In this document: positions 7,478-16,485 of the stretch, piece by piece | Position numbering within the stretch: position 1 is the stretch's first letter | Layout: each line of letters starts with the position of its first letter | Assembly: GCF_918697865.1 (NCBI RefSeq) | Contig: NZ_CAKKMV010000007.1 | Location: forward strand, 1 to 64,000 | Direction of reading: 5' to 3' | DNA: 64,000 bases | From: Massilia sp. Bi118 | Lineage (GTDB): Bacteria; Pseudomonadota; Gammaproteobacteria; Burkholderiales; Burkholderiaceae_D | Program-made: the position numbers and the translations under genes | The notes under the pieces: model-generated | The model's input: only the letters and a program-made list of their open reading frames with translations | The model's database searches: none | Told to the model about the DNA's origin: nothing

Positions 7478-9406
7478 TCAGAAATGGGTGAAGTTGTTTT
7501 CGTCAGGCTCGCCCTGGGTGGCGAAGCTGTCGGCCAGGCGCAGCGCGGCGCCGCGGCGTGCCGGGCGCGTGGCGGTCTGGCGGACGGCGACGGCCGGCTT
7601 GCGCAGGACATTCGCGGCGGCCTTCGCATCCAGGCGGAAGAAGGCCATCGCCTGCTGCAGTTGCTCGGCCTGGCTGCTCATCTCTTCGGCGGTTGCCGCC
7701 AGTTCTTCCGAGCTGGATGCGTTCTGCTGGGTGGTCTGGCTCATCTGGCTTACCGCCGCGTTGATCTGGCCGACGCCGGCCGACTGCTCTTCCGACGCCG
7801 CCGTGATTTCCTGGACCAGGTCCGAAGTCTTGCGGATGTTCGGCACCATGCGGTCCAGCAGCGAACCGGCGCGCTCGGCCAGTTCGACGCTGCTGGTCGC
7901 GACTTCGCCGATCTCCTGCGCCGCCACCTGGCTGCGCTCGGCCAGCTTGCGCACTTCGGCTGCCACGACGGCAAAGCCTTTACCGTGCTCGCCGGCGCGC
8001 GCCGCTTCGATCGCGGCGTTCAGTGCCAGCAGGTTGGTCTGGTAGGCGATGTCGTCGATGATGCCGATCTGCCTGGCGATCTGCTTCATCGCGGTGACGG
8101 TGGCCTTGACCGCTTCGCCGCCTTCGGCCGCTTCGCGCGCCGCCTGGCCGGCCATGCCGTCGGTGACGCGGGCGTTCTCGGTGTTCTGCGAAATCGAGGC
8201 GGTCATCTGCTCCAGCGAGGCGCTGGTCTCTTCGACGCCGGCGGCCTGCTCGGACGCCGCCTGCGACAGCGACTGCGCGGTGGCGCTGACTTCTTCCGAA
8301 GCCGAGGCCAGCGACTGCGCGCTGCCGTTGACTTCACCGACCACCTGGGACAGCTTGTCCATGGTGTCGTTCGAATAGTCCTTCAGCTGCGCGAAGGCGC
8401 CCTGGTAGTCCTTGTCGATGCGGGTGGTGAGGTCACCCTCGGCCAGCGCGGACATCACGCGCACCACGTCGGCGATGCTGGCGCCGGTGGTCTCCACCAG
8501 CTGGTTCAGGCCATCGCCCATCTCTTTCTGGAAGCCCTGCATGCCGGCGGTATCGACGCGGGCGTCGAAGTTGCCGCGGTTGGCGGCTTCCACCACGGCG
8601 CGCTGGCCGGCGATCACCTGGCGCAGCTTGCCGACCATCTGGCCGACGGCGAACAGCATGCTGCCGCTGTCGCCCTTGCGGGTATGGACTTCGCCGGACA
8701 GGTCGCCGTCCGCGATGCGCTTGAGCAGCTCGGCCGCATAGGCCGGCTCGCCGCCCAGGGTGCGGGTCAGGCTCAGGGTGATCCAGAAGGCCATCGCGAT
8801 CCCCATCAGGACGGCGGCTGCGCCCAGCACCACCAGCTCGTTGCGGATCTCGTTGTATTCGGCGCCGGTGGTCTTGCCCACGCCTTCCATCAATGAGTGC
8901 TGGTAGGCGATCAGCTTTTCGATCGCCCTGGTGTAGCCCACCTGCTGGGCTTCGACCTGGTTCACCAGCAGCTCGCGCGCTTCGTTCGTCTTGCCTTCGC
9001 TGGCGAGGCGGACGAACTGGTCCTGGCCGCCCAGGTACTTCTGGCGTTCCTCGACGATGGCCGCGAACAGCTGCTTGCCCTGCTCGGAGCGGATGCGCTG
9101 CTTCAGCTGGTCCATGCCGCCGATGACTTCCTTACGCGCCTCTTCGATGCGTGCCAGTTCGCGGCGGGTGGTATCGGCGCTGCCGGACACGACGATGTTA
9201 CGCATGGCGATCGCGATGTCATGCAGGTCGCCGATCAGATCATAGGCCAAGACGACCTTTGGATATTTGTCGCCGACCATGTCGTCGACGTTGTCCTTGA
9301 CGTTGGCCAGGCTGCGGATGCCCAGCAGGACGACGGCGGCCAGCAACAGGCTGACGACGCCGAAGCCCAAGGCGAGGCGGGTACTCACTTTCAGGTTACG
9401 GAACAT
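7478..9406 (-). CDS. Methyl-accepting chemotaxis protein (4HB sensor, 642 aa)
   Basis: Inner-membrane chemoreceptor. TM1 is about residues 10-30, followed by a periplasmic four-helix-bundle sensor to about 190, TM2 at about 191-213, a HAMP, a second HAMP-like stretch (to about 350), and a signalling domain whose tip is [20 protein letters not shown]. The protein ends in NFTHF, fitting the tail pentapeptide x-[aromatic]-x-x-[aromatic] that tethers CheR and CheB. Its signalling domain is almost identical to that of the next MCP at both DNA and protein level, whereas the sensor is unrelated in detail. The ligand is unknown. It is 7 nt downstream of the other MCP. Confidence 0.95.
   Translation of the reverse strand: MFRNLKVSTRLALGFGVVSLLLAAVVLLGIRSLANVKDNVDDMVGDKYPKVVLAYDLIGDLHDIAIAMRNIVVSGSADTTRRELARIEEARKEVIGGMDQLKQRIRSEQGKQLFAAIVEERQKYLGGQDQFVRLASEGKTNEARELLVNQVEAQQVGYTRAIEKLIAYQHSLMEGVGKTTGAEYNEIRNELVVLGAAAVLMGIAMAFWITLSLTRTLGGEPAYAAELLKRIADGDLSGEVHTRKGDSGSMLFAVGQMVGKLRQVIAGQRAVVEAANRGNFDARVDTAGMQGFQKEMGDGLNQLVETTGASIADVVRVMSALAEGDLTTRIDKDYQGAFAQLKDYSNDTMDKLSQVVGEVNGSAQSLASASEEVSATAQSLSQAASEQAAGVEETSASLEQMTASISQNTENARVTDGMAGQAAREAAEGGEAVKATVTAMKQIARQIGIIDDIAYQTNLLALNAAIEAARAGEHGKGFAVVAAEVRKLAERSQVAAQEIGEVATSSVELAERAGSLLDRMVPNIRKTSDLVQEITAASEEQSAGVGQINAAVSQMSQTTQQNASSSEELAATAEEMSSQAEQLQQAMAFFRLDAKAAANVLRKPAVAVRQTATRPARRGAALRLADSFATQGEPDENNFTHF
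7631..8349. repeat. 719-bp near-identical direct repeat, copy 1 (MCP signalling region)
   Basis: This stretch matches 9576-10294 with the same length and, by eye, about 20 substitutions (about 97% identity). Differences are mostly silent; only two residues differ within the shared protein segment. Sequence on both sides diverges abruptly, so the boundary is sharp. Confidence 0.85.
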
Positions 9407-9413
9407 GGTTTTC

Positions 9414-11066
9414 TCAGAATCGGGTGAAGTCGGTTTCGTCGATGCCCGCTTCGGCGGCGAAAGCCGGGTTCTGCATGGCGATGCCCTGGCGTTTCGGCGC
9501 CGACGTCATGCGTTGTGCGGGTGCGCGGCCGGATGGCTTGCGCGGCTGCGCGCCGGCCATGCCGCCCATGCCGTTCAGGCGGAAGAAGGCCATGGCCGCC
9601 TGCAGTTGCTCGGCCTGGCTGCTCATCTCTTCGGCGGTTGCCGCCAGTTCTTCCGAGCTGGATGCGTTCTGCTGGGTGGTCTGGCTCATTTGGCTTACCG
9701 CCGCGTTGATCTGGCCGACGCCGGCCGACTGCTCTTCCGACGCCGCCGTGATTTCCTGGACCAGGTCCGAAGTCTTGCGGATGTTCGGCACCATGCGGTC
9801 CAGCAGCGAACCGGCACGCTCGGCCAGTTCGACGCTGCTGGTCGCGACTTCGCCGATCTCCTGCGCCGCCACCTGGCTGCGCTCGGCCAGCTTGCGCACC
9901 TCGGCCGCCACGACGGCGAAGCCTTTGCCGTGCTCGCCGGCGCGCGCCGCTTCGATCGCGGCATTCAGTGCCAGCAGGTTGGTCTGGTAGGCGATGTCGT
10001 CGATGATGCCGATCTGCCTGGCGATCTGCTTCATCGCGGTGACGGTGGCCTTGACCGCTTCGCCGCCTTCGGCCGCTTCGCGCGCCGCCTGGCCGGCCAT
10101 GCCGTCGGTGACGCGGGCGTTCTCGGTGTTTTGCGAAATCGAGGCCGTCATCTGTTCCAGCGAGGCGCTGGTCTCTTCGACGCCGGCAGCCTGTTCGGAC
10201 GCCGCCTGCGACAGCGACTGCGCGGTGGCGCTGACTTCTTCCGAAGCCGAGGCCAGCGAGTGGGCGCTGCCGTTGACTTCACCGACCACCTGGGTCAGTT
10301 TCGCGATCATGTTCTTCATCGCGGCCAGCAGCTGGCCGGCTTCGTCGCGCGAGTTGGCCTGGATCTCCACGGTCAGGTCGCCGGCGGCCAGGCAGTCGGC
10401 CGCCGCCACGGCCTGGCGCAGCGGGCGGGTCACGGACAGGGTGATCATCGTAGCAATCAGCAGCGCCAGCAGCGCGGCGCCGGCGGTGATGCCGATCACC
10501 AGCTGGCGCGTTTCGGCATAGGTGTGAGCTGCTTCCTCGGCCAGCGACTGCATCTTCTCGCCCTGGTGCTTTGCCAGCTGGTTGGCGGCGTCGGTCAGCT
10601 CGCGGTTGTGGGGAATGACTTCCTTGGTGATCATGTCTGCCGCGCGCTGATGGTCGCTGCGCACCAAGCCGTAGAACTGGTTGTAGATCGGATCGAGCGT
10701 AGCCTGCTTATCGGCGATCTGCTTGAGCAGCTTCTTGCCAGTCTCGCTGGCTACTACCTTGTTCAGGTCGGCAAGACGGTCGGCCATGTCGCCGCGCAGC
10801 TTATCGATCACCTTGCGGTAGCGATCCACTTCGCTCTCGTCGTTGGTGAGCAGCATGCCACGCATCTGGCGTGGCGCATCGGTCACGTCGCGGATCAGGT
10901 CCTTGATCAGCACGACCTTCGGATATGCATCCGTTGTGATGGTCACGGTAGCCTTGTTCATGGCCTCCATGCGGCTGACGCCCAGCATGGAGATGGCCAG
11001 CAATAACAACAGTACCAGACCGAAGCCAAGGCCCAGGCGGATACCGATTTTCAGATTCTTAAGCAC
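9414..11066 (-). CDS. Methyl-accepting chemotaxis protein (4HB sensor, 550 aa)
   Basis: Classical Tar-like chemoreceptor: TM1 about residues 11-30, periplasmic helical sensor 31-188 (Asp/Lys-rich, no obvious cofactor site), TM2 about 189-212, a single HAMP to about 265, then the signalling hairpin with the conserved tip [20 protein letters not shown]. The C-terminus is DFTRF, again fitting the CheR/CheB-binding tail pentapeptide. The start overlaps the cheA stop by 8 nt, so translation is probably coupled. It shares a 719-bp near-identical segment with the neighbouring MCP, which points to gene conversion or recent tandem duplication followed by sensor exchange. Confidence 0.95.
   Translation of the reverse strand: MLKNLKIGIRLGLGFGLVLLLLLAISMLGVSRMEAMNKATVTITTDAYPKVVLIKDLIRDVTDAPRQMRGMLLTNDESEVDRYRKVIDKLRGDMADRLADLNKVVASETGKKLLKQIADKQATLDPIYNQFYGLVRSDHQRAADMITKEVIPHNRELTDAANQLAKHQGEKMQSLAEEAAHTYAETRQLVIGITAGAALLALLIATMITLSVTRPLRQAVAAADCLAAGDLTVEIQANSRDEAGQLLAAMKNMIAKLTQVVGEVNGSAHSLASASEEVSATAQSLSQAASEQAAGVEETSASLEQMTASISQNTENARVTDGMAGQAAREAAEGGEAVKATVTAMKQIARQIGIIDDIAYQTNLLALNAAIEAARAGEHGKGFAVVAAEVRKLAERSQVAAQEIGEVATSSVELAERAGSLLDRMVPNIRKTSDLVQEITAASEEQSAGVGQINAAVSQMSQTTQQNASSSEELAATAEEMSSQAEQLQAAMAFFRLNGMGGMAGAQPRKPSGRAPAQRMTSAPKRQGIAMQNPAFAAEAGIDETDFTRF
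9576..10294. repeat. 719-bp near-identical direct repeat, copy 2 (MCP signalling region)
   Basis: Partner of 7631-8349. It encodes the same signalling hairpin from about VVGEVNGSA to AMAFFRL. Recombination between the copies would delete 1,945 bp and fuse the two receptors in frame, since the repeat spacing keeps the reading frame within each gene. Confidence 0.85.
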
Positions 11067-13032
11067 GATGGCTCTCCAGATCAGATAAGGAAGTAAACAT
11101 GGCGGCCATGTCGAGGATCAGCGCCACCTCGCCGGTGCCGAGGATCGAGGAACCGGATAAAAAACGCGCGCCGGCGAACACTTTGCCGAGCGGCTTGATC
11201 ACGGTCTGGAATTCGCCGAGCAGGTTGTCGACGACCAGGCCGGCGCGGCGGCTGCCGTAGCGCACCACGACGATGCTCTGGCGCCGCCCCGGCACGCCTT
11301 CCAGCCCGAAGCGCTCGCGCAGGCGCAGGTAGGGCAGGGGATGGCCGCGCAGGTCGACCCAGTCGCAGCCGGGCTGCTCGCGGAATTCGATGCATTCCTC
11401 GACCATCTCCATCGGGATCACGAAGGTCGACTTGCCGACGCCGACCTGGAAGCCGTTGATGATCGCCAGCGTCAGCGGCAGGCGCACGGTGACCGTGGTG
11501 CCCACGCCTTCACTGCTGGAAATCTCCACGCTGCCGCGCAGGGCGACGATGTTGCGCTTGACGACATCCATGCCGACCCCGCGGCCGGACAGGTTGGTCA
11601 CCTGCTCGGCGGTCGAGAAGCCGGGTTGGAAGATCATGTTGAAGATTTCGCGGTCGGTGTAGGTCCGGCCAGGCTCGGCCAGGCCGCGTTCGATGCCCTT
11701 GGCCAGGATGCGCTCCCGTTTCAGGCCGCCGCCGTCGTCGGCCACTTCGATCACGATGCTGCCGGAGTCGTGGTAGGCGTTCAGCGACACGGTGCCATGT
11801 GCCGGCTTGCCGCGCGCGACGCGCACGTCGGCCGGCTCGATGCCGTGGTCCATCGCATTGCGCACCAGGTGGGTCAGCGGGTCGCCGATCTTCTCGACCA
11901 CGGTCTTGTCCAGTTCCGCGTCCTCGCCGTTCACCTGCAGGCGGATGTCCTTGTCCAGCTCGCGCGAGACGTCGTGCACCACGCGCTGGAAGCGGTTGAA
12001 GGTGGCGCCGATCTTCACCATGCGCAGCTGCAGCGCGCTATCGCGCACCTCTTCGACCAGGCCGGACAGGGTCGAGGTGCATTCCAGCAGTTCCGGGTTC
12101 TGCACGCGGCGCGCCACCAGGCTGGTGCGGGCGCCGGCGATGATCAGTTCACCCACCAGGTCGATCAGGCGGTCGAGCTTGTCGGCGTCGACGCGCACGC
12201 TGCGCTTTTCCTGCTGCGGCTTGCCTTCCCTGGCCTGGCGCTCGCGGACGGGCGCCGGCGCTTCGGCGGCCGGCGCTTCGACTGGCGCAGGTGCGGGCGC
12301 CATTTCCTTCACGGCCACCGGCGCGATGCGGATCTCGCAGTCGTCGCGCACGAAGTCGAACACGCCATCGATGGTGGCTTGCGGTTCGCTGCTGGCGAAG
12401 CCGATCGCGAAGCCGAGGTAGCAGGATTCGGGATCGAATTCGTCGGCGGCCGGCAGGCGGTCGGCTTGCAGTTCGAGGCGCGTGATGCTGCCCAGCTGGG
12501 ACAGGTAGCGGATGAAGGACAGCGGGTCCATGCCGTTGCGCAGGACGTCGGCGCCGAAGCGCAGGTTGATGTCCCATTCCTGCATGCCTTCGGCAAGCTG
12601 CGCCGGTGCTGCTTGCAGCGCGGCCGTGACGGCGGGCGCGCCGCCGCCATCCAGGTAGCCCTGCAGCGCGGCGACCAGCGGTCCGCCGGTTTCGATCAGC
12701 GATGCATCCCGGTCCAGCATGCCGCGTTCGACGGCGTCGACCAGCGCGCCGATATGGTCGCAGCATGCCAGCAGCAGCGCCACCAGTTCATCGGTGACGG
12801 GAACGTGGCCGTCGCGCACCTTGTCCAGCACGCTCTCGGCCACGTGGGTGAACTCGACCACCGGGTCGAGGCCGAACATGCCGGCCGAACCCTTGATGGT
12901 GTGGGCCGCGCGGAAGATCGCGTTGACGGCATCGGAGCCGTCATGGGCGACCGCCAGCAGCGCGTTCTCCATCTGCTCGAGCAGCTCGCGGCTCTCGGCA
13001 ATGAAGGTATGCATCACCTGGTCGATATTCAT
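11059..13032 (-). CDS. cheA: Chemotaxis histidine kinase CheA
   Basis: A 657-aa cytosolic kinase controlled by receptors. The P1 HPt domain carries the phosphorylated His44 in [12 protein letters not shown]. Residues about 153-238 form a P2-like regulator-docking domain, followed by a Pro/Ala linker (244-264). Dimerisation domain P3 is about 278-345. The P4 ATPase has the N box ([12 protein letters not shown], 388-399), G1 (ADDGGG, 431-436) and G2 (SGRGVGMDV, 482-490). P5, the CheW-like domain, runs about 522-650. All catalytic boxes are intact. Its start overlaps the STAS gene stop by 4 nt (ATGA). Confidence 0.96.
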   Translation of the reverse strand: MNIDQVMHTFIAESRELLEQMENALLAVAHDGSDAVNAIFRAAHTIKGSAGMFGLDPVVEFTHVAESVLDKVRDGHVPVTDELVALLLACCDHIGALVDAVERGMLDRDASLIETGGPLVAALQGYLDGGGAPAVTAALQAAPAQLAEGMQEWDINLRFGADVLRNGMDPLSFIRYLSQLGSITRLELQADRLPAADEFDPESCYLGFAIGFASSEPQATIDGVFDFVRDDCEIRIAPVAVKEMAPAPAPVEAPAAEAPAPVRERQAREGKPQQEKRSVRVDADKLDRLIDLVGELIIAGARTSLVARRVQNPELLECTSTLSGLVEEVRDSALQLRMVKIGATFNRFQRVVHDVSRELDKDIRLQVNGEDAELDKTVVEKIGDPLTHLVRNAMDHGIEPADVRVARGKPAHGTVSLNAYHDSGSIVIEVADDGGGLKRERILAKGIERGLAEPGRTYTDREIFNMIFQPGFSTAEQVTNLSGRGVGMDVVKRNIVALRGSVEISSSEGVGTTVTVRLPLTLAIINGFQVGVGKSTFVIPMEMVEECIEFREQPGCDWVDLRGHPLPYLRLRERFGLEGVPGRRQSIVVVRYGSRRAGLVVDNLLGEFQTVIKPLGKVFAGARFLSGSSILGTGEVALILDMAAMFTSLSDLESHRA

Positions 13033-13289
13033 GCCGCGGCTCCGTCGAGGTCCATGCCGAGCAGGGCGAACACGTCGTGCACGGCGGCGCTGGCGGCAGG
13101 CACCGCCAGGCGCTTGCCGAGGCGGGCTGCTTCCTGGCGCGCCATCAGCAGCAGCTGCAGGCCGGCGCTGTCGAATTCGGTCACGGCGGACAGGTCGAGC
13201 GCCGGCGCCTCAAGCGCGCGCACGGCGTCCAGCAGCGCGGGCTTGAGCTCCGCGGCGCGGTAAATCGTCATCTCGCCTTCGACCCGCAT
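13029..13289 (-). CDS. STAS-domain protein (anti-sigma antagonist-like)
   Basis: An 86-aa single STAS domain. It shows the LDLSAVTEFDSAGLQLLLMARQ core with the conserved phosphorylatable serine (Ser41), as in SpoIIAA/RsbV. No cognate anti-sigma kinase is nearby. A STAS gene between cheY and cheA is a recurrent arrangement in other proteobacterial che clusters (for example a Shewanella cluster), where its role in chemotaxis is not settled. It overlaps cheA by 4 nt and lies 2 nt from cheY, so it is surely part of the operon. Confidence 0.9.
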   Translation of the reverse strand: MRVEGEMTIYRAAELKPALLDAVRALEAPALDLSAVTEFDSAGLQLLLMARQEAARLGKRLAVPAASAAVHDVFALLGMDLDGAAA

Positions 13290-13291
13290 GA

Positions 13292-13669
13292 TCAGCCCAT
13301 CGTCAGCTTCTGGACCGCCGCCAGCAGGGCTTCCGGCTTGAAGGGCTTGACCATCCAGGCGCGCGCGCCGGCGGCCTTGCCCTGTTCCTTCTTCTCTTCC
13401 TGCGATTCGGTGGTGAGCATCAGCACCGGCGTGAACTTGTAGGCCGGGCGGGTCTTCAGTTCGCGCACGAAGGCGATGCCGTCCATGTTCGGCATGTTGA
13501 CGTCGCTGATGATCAGGTTGACCTTCTGGCCGCCCAGGGCGCCAAGGCGGACCAGGGCATCGTTGCCGTCGCAGGCCTCGATGACTTCATACCCCGCCTG
13601 CCTGAGCGCGATGCCGACGACCTGGCGGATCGAGATCGAGTCGTCCACCACCATGATGGTTTTTGCCAT
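13292..13669 (-). CDS. cheY: Chemotaxis response regulator CheY
   Basis: A 125-aa stand-alone receiver domain. The acidic pocket is VVDDS (D9/D10), the phosphoacceptor is D56 in IISDVNMPNMDG, the switch Thr is in LMLTTES, and the conserved Lys is in MVKPF. Phospho-CheY would carry the CheA signal to the flagellar motor or another output. No CheZ phosphatase is encoded here. It lies between the short MCP-like gene (8 nt) and the STAS gene (2 nt). Confidence 0.93.
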   Translation of the reverse strand: MAKTIMVVDDSISIRQVVGIALRQAGYEVIEACDGNDALVRLGALGGQKVNLIISDVNMPNMDGIAFVRELKTRPAYKFTPVLMLTTESQEEKKEQGKAAGARAWMVKPFKPEALLAAVQKLTMG

Positions 13670-13677
13670 TGTTATTC

Positions 13678-14805
13678 CTAGAAAAAGGTGATTTCTTCGG
13701 CCTGCTGCGGCGCAGGCTGCGGGTTGCTGCGGTGGAGCGAATGTTCTTCGGCCATCGCGTAGGTGCTTTCGAGTTCGGCCAGCAGCGCGCGCGCGTCGAT
13801 GGGCTGCATCGCCTCGCTCGACTGGCGCGCGTGCTCGTCCAGGTAGGACGGCAGGCGCGCGATGTTCTGCTGGACGTGCGACAGGATCTGGCTGACGCGG
13901 TCCTGGAACTGCAGCTGGACCAGGGCATCGCCGACTTCGGCCTGGATGCCGGCGCTCTCGCGCTGCAGCAGGTCGGAGGACTGCACCAGCGCGTCGGTCA
14001 CGCCGCGCAGCGAGGACAGCACGCCGCCGATCTTCGCTTCCGATGCCTGCACCGCGCAGGTCTCGGCGCGCATCGATTCGCCGGCGGCCTTGCAGGTGGC
14101 GTCGATCGCGGCGCTGATCTGGCCGACCTGCTGGGCGATGTGCTTGCCGGCGTCGGCGGAACGGTTGGACAGGGTGCGCACTTCGTTGGCGACCACGGCG
14201 AAGCCGCGTCCCGCCTCGCCGGCGCGCGCCGCCTCGATGGCCGCGTTCAGGGCCAGCAAATTGGTCTGCCAGGCGATGCTGGCGACGTCCGCCGCCATTT
14301 CCTGCAACTGCGCGGTGATCTGCTGCAGGCCTTCGATCTTGCCGACCATCTGCTGCTTGCTGGCGGCGGCGCTGGCCAGCATGTCCAGCAGCGAGCGCAA
14401 TTCCTTCTCGCTGGCGGCGAACACGTCGACCAGGTCGCCGCCTTCATGCTGGCGCGCCGCGCCGGACGCCGCCAGCGCCTGTTCGAGCTTGATGACGATG
14501 CTGGAGAAGCGTTCGACCAGCGCCACCACCGCCGTCTCCATCTGCGAGCGCGAGGCGTCGATGTGCGAGGTCCAGACGCCGGCGACCTGTTCACCGAACT
14601 GCTGGCGGCTGGCCAGGTAGCCATCCGCGCTTGCCGCGGGCGCCGAGTCTTTCGGCGCGAACAGCGCGGCAGCCGCGCCGGCCGCGAGAAGGGCCGCGGC
14701 GATCAGCCAGCCATGCCAGTGCCAGCCGGCCAGCGGCACGATGGCGCAGCTTGCGGCGGCTGCCACGAACAAGGGATAAAAGGCGTGCAGGGGGCGTTGG
14801 CGCAT
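13678..14805 (-). CDS. Short MCP-like membrane protein, first gene of che operon
   Basis: A 375-aa protein with two closely spaced membrane helices at residues about 8-50 and no periplasmic sensor domain or HAMP. It carries an MCP-type signalling segment ([41 protein letters not shown]) at about 190-235. The C-terminal third is helical and ends in EITFF, close to but not matching the CheR-tether consensus. As it leads the operon ahead of cheY, it may act as an accessory receptor sensing membrane or cytosolic state. Proteins like this recur at the head of STAS-containing che clusters. Confidence 0.85.
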   Translation of the reverse strand: MRQRPLHAFYPLFVAAAASCAIVPLAGWHWHGWLIAAALLAAGAAAALFAPKDSAPAASADGYLASRQQFGEQVAGVWTSHIDASRSQMETAVVALVERFSSIVIKLEQALAASGAARQHEGGDLVDVFAASEKELRSLLDMLASAAASKQQMVGKIEGLQQITAQLQEMAADVASIAWQTNLLALNAAIEAARAGEAGRGFAVVANEVRTLSNRSADAGKHIAQQVGQISAAIDATCKAAGESMRAETCAVQASEAKIGGVLSSLRGVTDALVQSSDLLQRESAGIQAEVGDALVQLQFQDRVSQILSHVQQNIARLPSYLDEHARQSSEAMQPIDARALLAELESTYAMAEEHSLHRSNPQPAPQQAEEITFF

Positions 14806-15186
14806 GACGCGTCGCTCCGTAAGTGAGTCAATATGGGGGCGTGCAAATAGTGTTTGCTCGTAGGAAATATCCTACAGGGCAGATCATTGCAGAGAGTGTT
14901 GCTGTAGCGCAAGCACTTATCGCAGCATTTGTGACTTGTGTATGCAAATACGCGACACATCACGTAACGAATAGCTAACTAATTGTTAATGTTAGATATT
15001 TCTTCTGCAATTGGTCATTTGGAGTGACGTGGGAAAGCCAGGGAGCAATGCGGCCCGCTGTTCAGGGCGCGGCAGGTCGGCATGCGCTGAGCGGGCGCAT
15101 GGAAGGATTGACAACACATCGTACTTGTTATGTGAGCAATAATACCCGTACACTTGGTGCTGGCACCCGAACATGGAATTCAGCGC
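14806..15186. other. Gene-free AT-rich stretch upstream of che operon
   Basis: About 380 bases separate the divergent che operon and GNAT gene. It is notably AT-rich for this genome and contains a 16-bp palindrome (14860-14875) and a looser dyad CTAAC-N11-GTTAG at about 14974-14994. I looked for a sigma-28 promoter reading leftward (TTATCGCA at about 14918 resembles the reverse of GCCGATAA) but the matching -35 is poor. No convincing gene is visible. Confidence 0.55.
14860..14875. promoter_or_regulatory. Palindrome in che operon leader
   Basis: GTAGGA-AATA-TCCTAC is a perfect 6-bp inverted repeat with a 4-base centre, 55 bases before the first che operon start. It could be an operator for a dimeric regulator or a small hairpin in the leader. 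No regulator is named. Confidence 0.4.
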
Positions 15187-15717
15187 ATGAATAGCGAGTT
15201 CATCACCTCTGTCCCCTACCTTCACACGGAACGACTCCTGCTTCGTGAATATCGGCGGGAGGACTTCGAGCTATTCGCAGCGCATTTGGCCGACCCTGTC
15301 AGCTCGGCCCACCTCGGCCCGTCCGACCGCCATGCCGCATGGCGCATCTTCTGTTCACAGGCAGGACTGTGGCTCCTGCATGGCGCCGGATGGTGGACTG
15401 TCGAGGAAAAGGAGACCGGTCAAGTCGTCGGAACTGTTGGCGCGTTCTTTCGCGAGGAATCGACGGTGATGGAGCTTGGCTGGAATACCTGGCGTGCCTT
15501 TGGGGGCCGGGGATTCGCGAACGAAGCGGCGGCGGCAGCCGTGAACCATGCGCTCGAGATCCGGCGCGAACCGAAAGTGCGGGCTCTCATCGCTTCAGCC
15601 AATGCATCGTCGCTGCGCGTTGCCAGGCGCCTTGGCCTGGCTTATGAAGCGGACACCGAGATATACGGTAAAGCGGTCGGGGTCTATACGCGGGAACGGG
15701 AAGGCTCGGCTGTTTAA
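15187..15717 (+). CDS. GNAT-family N-acetyltransferase (RimJ-like)
   Basis: A 176-aa acetyltransferase of the RimJ/RimL-like GNAT subgroup: N-terminal TERLLLREYRREDFELFAAHLADP, a central WWTVEEKETGQVVGTVGAFF strand, the acetyl-CoA loop region ELGWNTWRAFGGRGFANEAAAAAV, and ANASSLRVARRLGLAYEAD at the C-terminus. Acceptors for such enzymes include ribosomal proteins or small amines. The ATG at 15187 is preferred because the protein then begins directly before the domain; an earlier in-frame GTG exists at 15154. It is less GC-rich than the flanking che genes. Confidence 0.85.
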   Translation: MNSEFITSVPYLHTERLLLREYRREDFELFAAHLADPVSSAHLGPSDRHAAWRIFCSQAGLWLLHGAGWWTVEEKETGQVVGTVGAFFREESTVMELGWNTWRAFGGRGFANEAAAAAVNHALEIRREPKVRALIASANASSLRVARRLGLAYEADTEIYGKAVGVYTREREGSAV

Positions 15718-15919
15718 GCCCGCAGGATCACACGAATCGAGGGCTTTCTACCAACACTCCTGTTGCCGCGGCAGAATGCGGTCCGGGTTCTGGATGAGGT
15801 CCCTGAAGACCGGTGTGATGAGCTGGTCGTTGCCGAACGCCTTTTCTGTTTTGCCGTTCCGCATGTATGATCCACAAGCTCGGCCTGAGCCTTGCAGTGT
15901 TTGCCAACGGAAAGCAACG
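15718..15919. other. Intergenic stretch, possible gene remnant on minus strand
   Basis: Two hundred bases between the GNAT and RlpA-like genes. On the minus strand a 38-codon frame from an ATG at 15864 to a stop near 15748 reads plausibly (KAFGNDQLITPVFRDLIQNP) but has no homologue I recognise and no ribosome site. It may be the remains of a gene. Confidence 0.25.
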
Positions 15920-16480
15920 ATGAGAAGCATTTTACCTATCTGTTCAACACCAGGGCTGATAGCTGTGTTGGCGCTGTCTCTTGTAGCCTGCTCTACACCA
16001 AAAGTTCAGCCAACGAAAGCTGGTGGGCGGTACTACCTCAACGATGGTCCACCAAAAGGCGTAACGCAGGCACAGATTGATGCAGTCAAGGAGCCTGTAC
16101 CCAGGGTAGAGCGGTTTGTCTCCGGTACGCTCAAGCCATATGTTGCTATGGGAAATAGCTACCGGCCGATGAACAAGTTAATGCCCTACCATGCGCGTGG
16201 CGTGGCAAGCTGGTACGGAACCCGTTACCACGGATTGCCGACGGCAAGCGGTGAACTCTACGACGTGATGAAGCTCACGGCTGCGCATCCGGTCCTTCCC
16301 ATCCCGTCGTATGTCAGGGTTACCAACGTCGAGAACGGTCGGACGCTCATCGTTCGCGTGAACGACCGAGGCCCGTTCCTTTCTGACAGGATCATTGATC
16401 TATCGTACGTGGCCGCAGCCAAGCTCGGCTATGCGGCGAAAGGCAGGGCGCTGGTCGAGATCGACGTAATCCTGCCATAA
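15920..16480 (+). CDS. RlpA-like septal-ring lipoprotein / lytic transglycosylase domain
   Basis: A 186-aa lipoprotein. The N-terminal signal ends in a lipobox (SLVAC-S, Cys at about residue 24), so it should be anchored to the outer membrane. Residues about 90-186 form the double-psi beta-barrel of RlpA, with GVASWYGTRYHGLPTASGELYD and RVNDRGPFLSDRIIDLS. The Asp of NDRGPF is a catalytic-type residue in active RlpA enzymes, which cleave glycan strands lacking stem peptides. The SPOR domain of E. coli RlpA is missing, so septal targeting must differ. Start chosen at the ATG with GGAAAG upstream; the frame extends further 5' without a start that makes sense. Confidence 0.85.
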   Translation: MRSILPICSTPGLIAVLALSLVACSTPKVQPTKAGGRYYLNDGPPKGVTQAQIDAVKEPVPRVERFVSGTLKPYVAMGNSYRPMNKLMPYHARGVASWYGTRYHGLPTASGELYDVMKLTAAHPVLPIPSYVRVTNVENGRTLIVRVNDRGPFLSDRIIDLSYVAAAKLGYAAKGRALVEIDVILP

Positions 16481-16485
16481 AGACC

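Noticed and set aside
14905-14950. Sigma-28 flagellar promoter for the che operon
   Set aside because: TTATCGCA partly fits a reversed -10, but no TAAA-type -35 lies at 15-base spacing.
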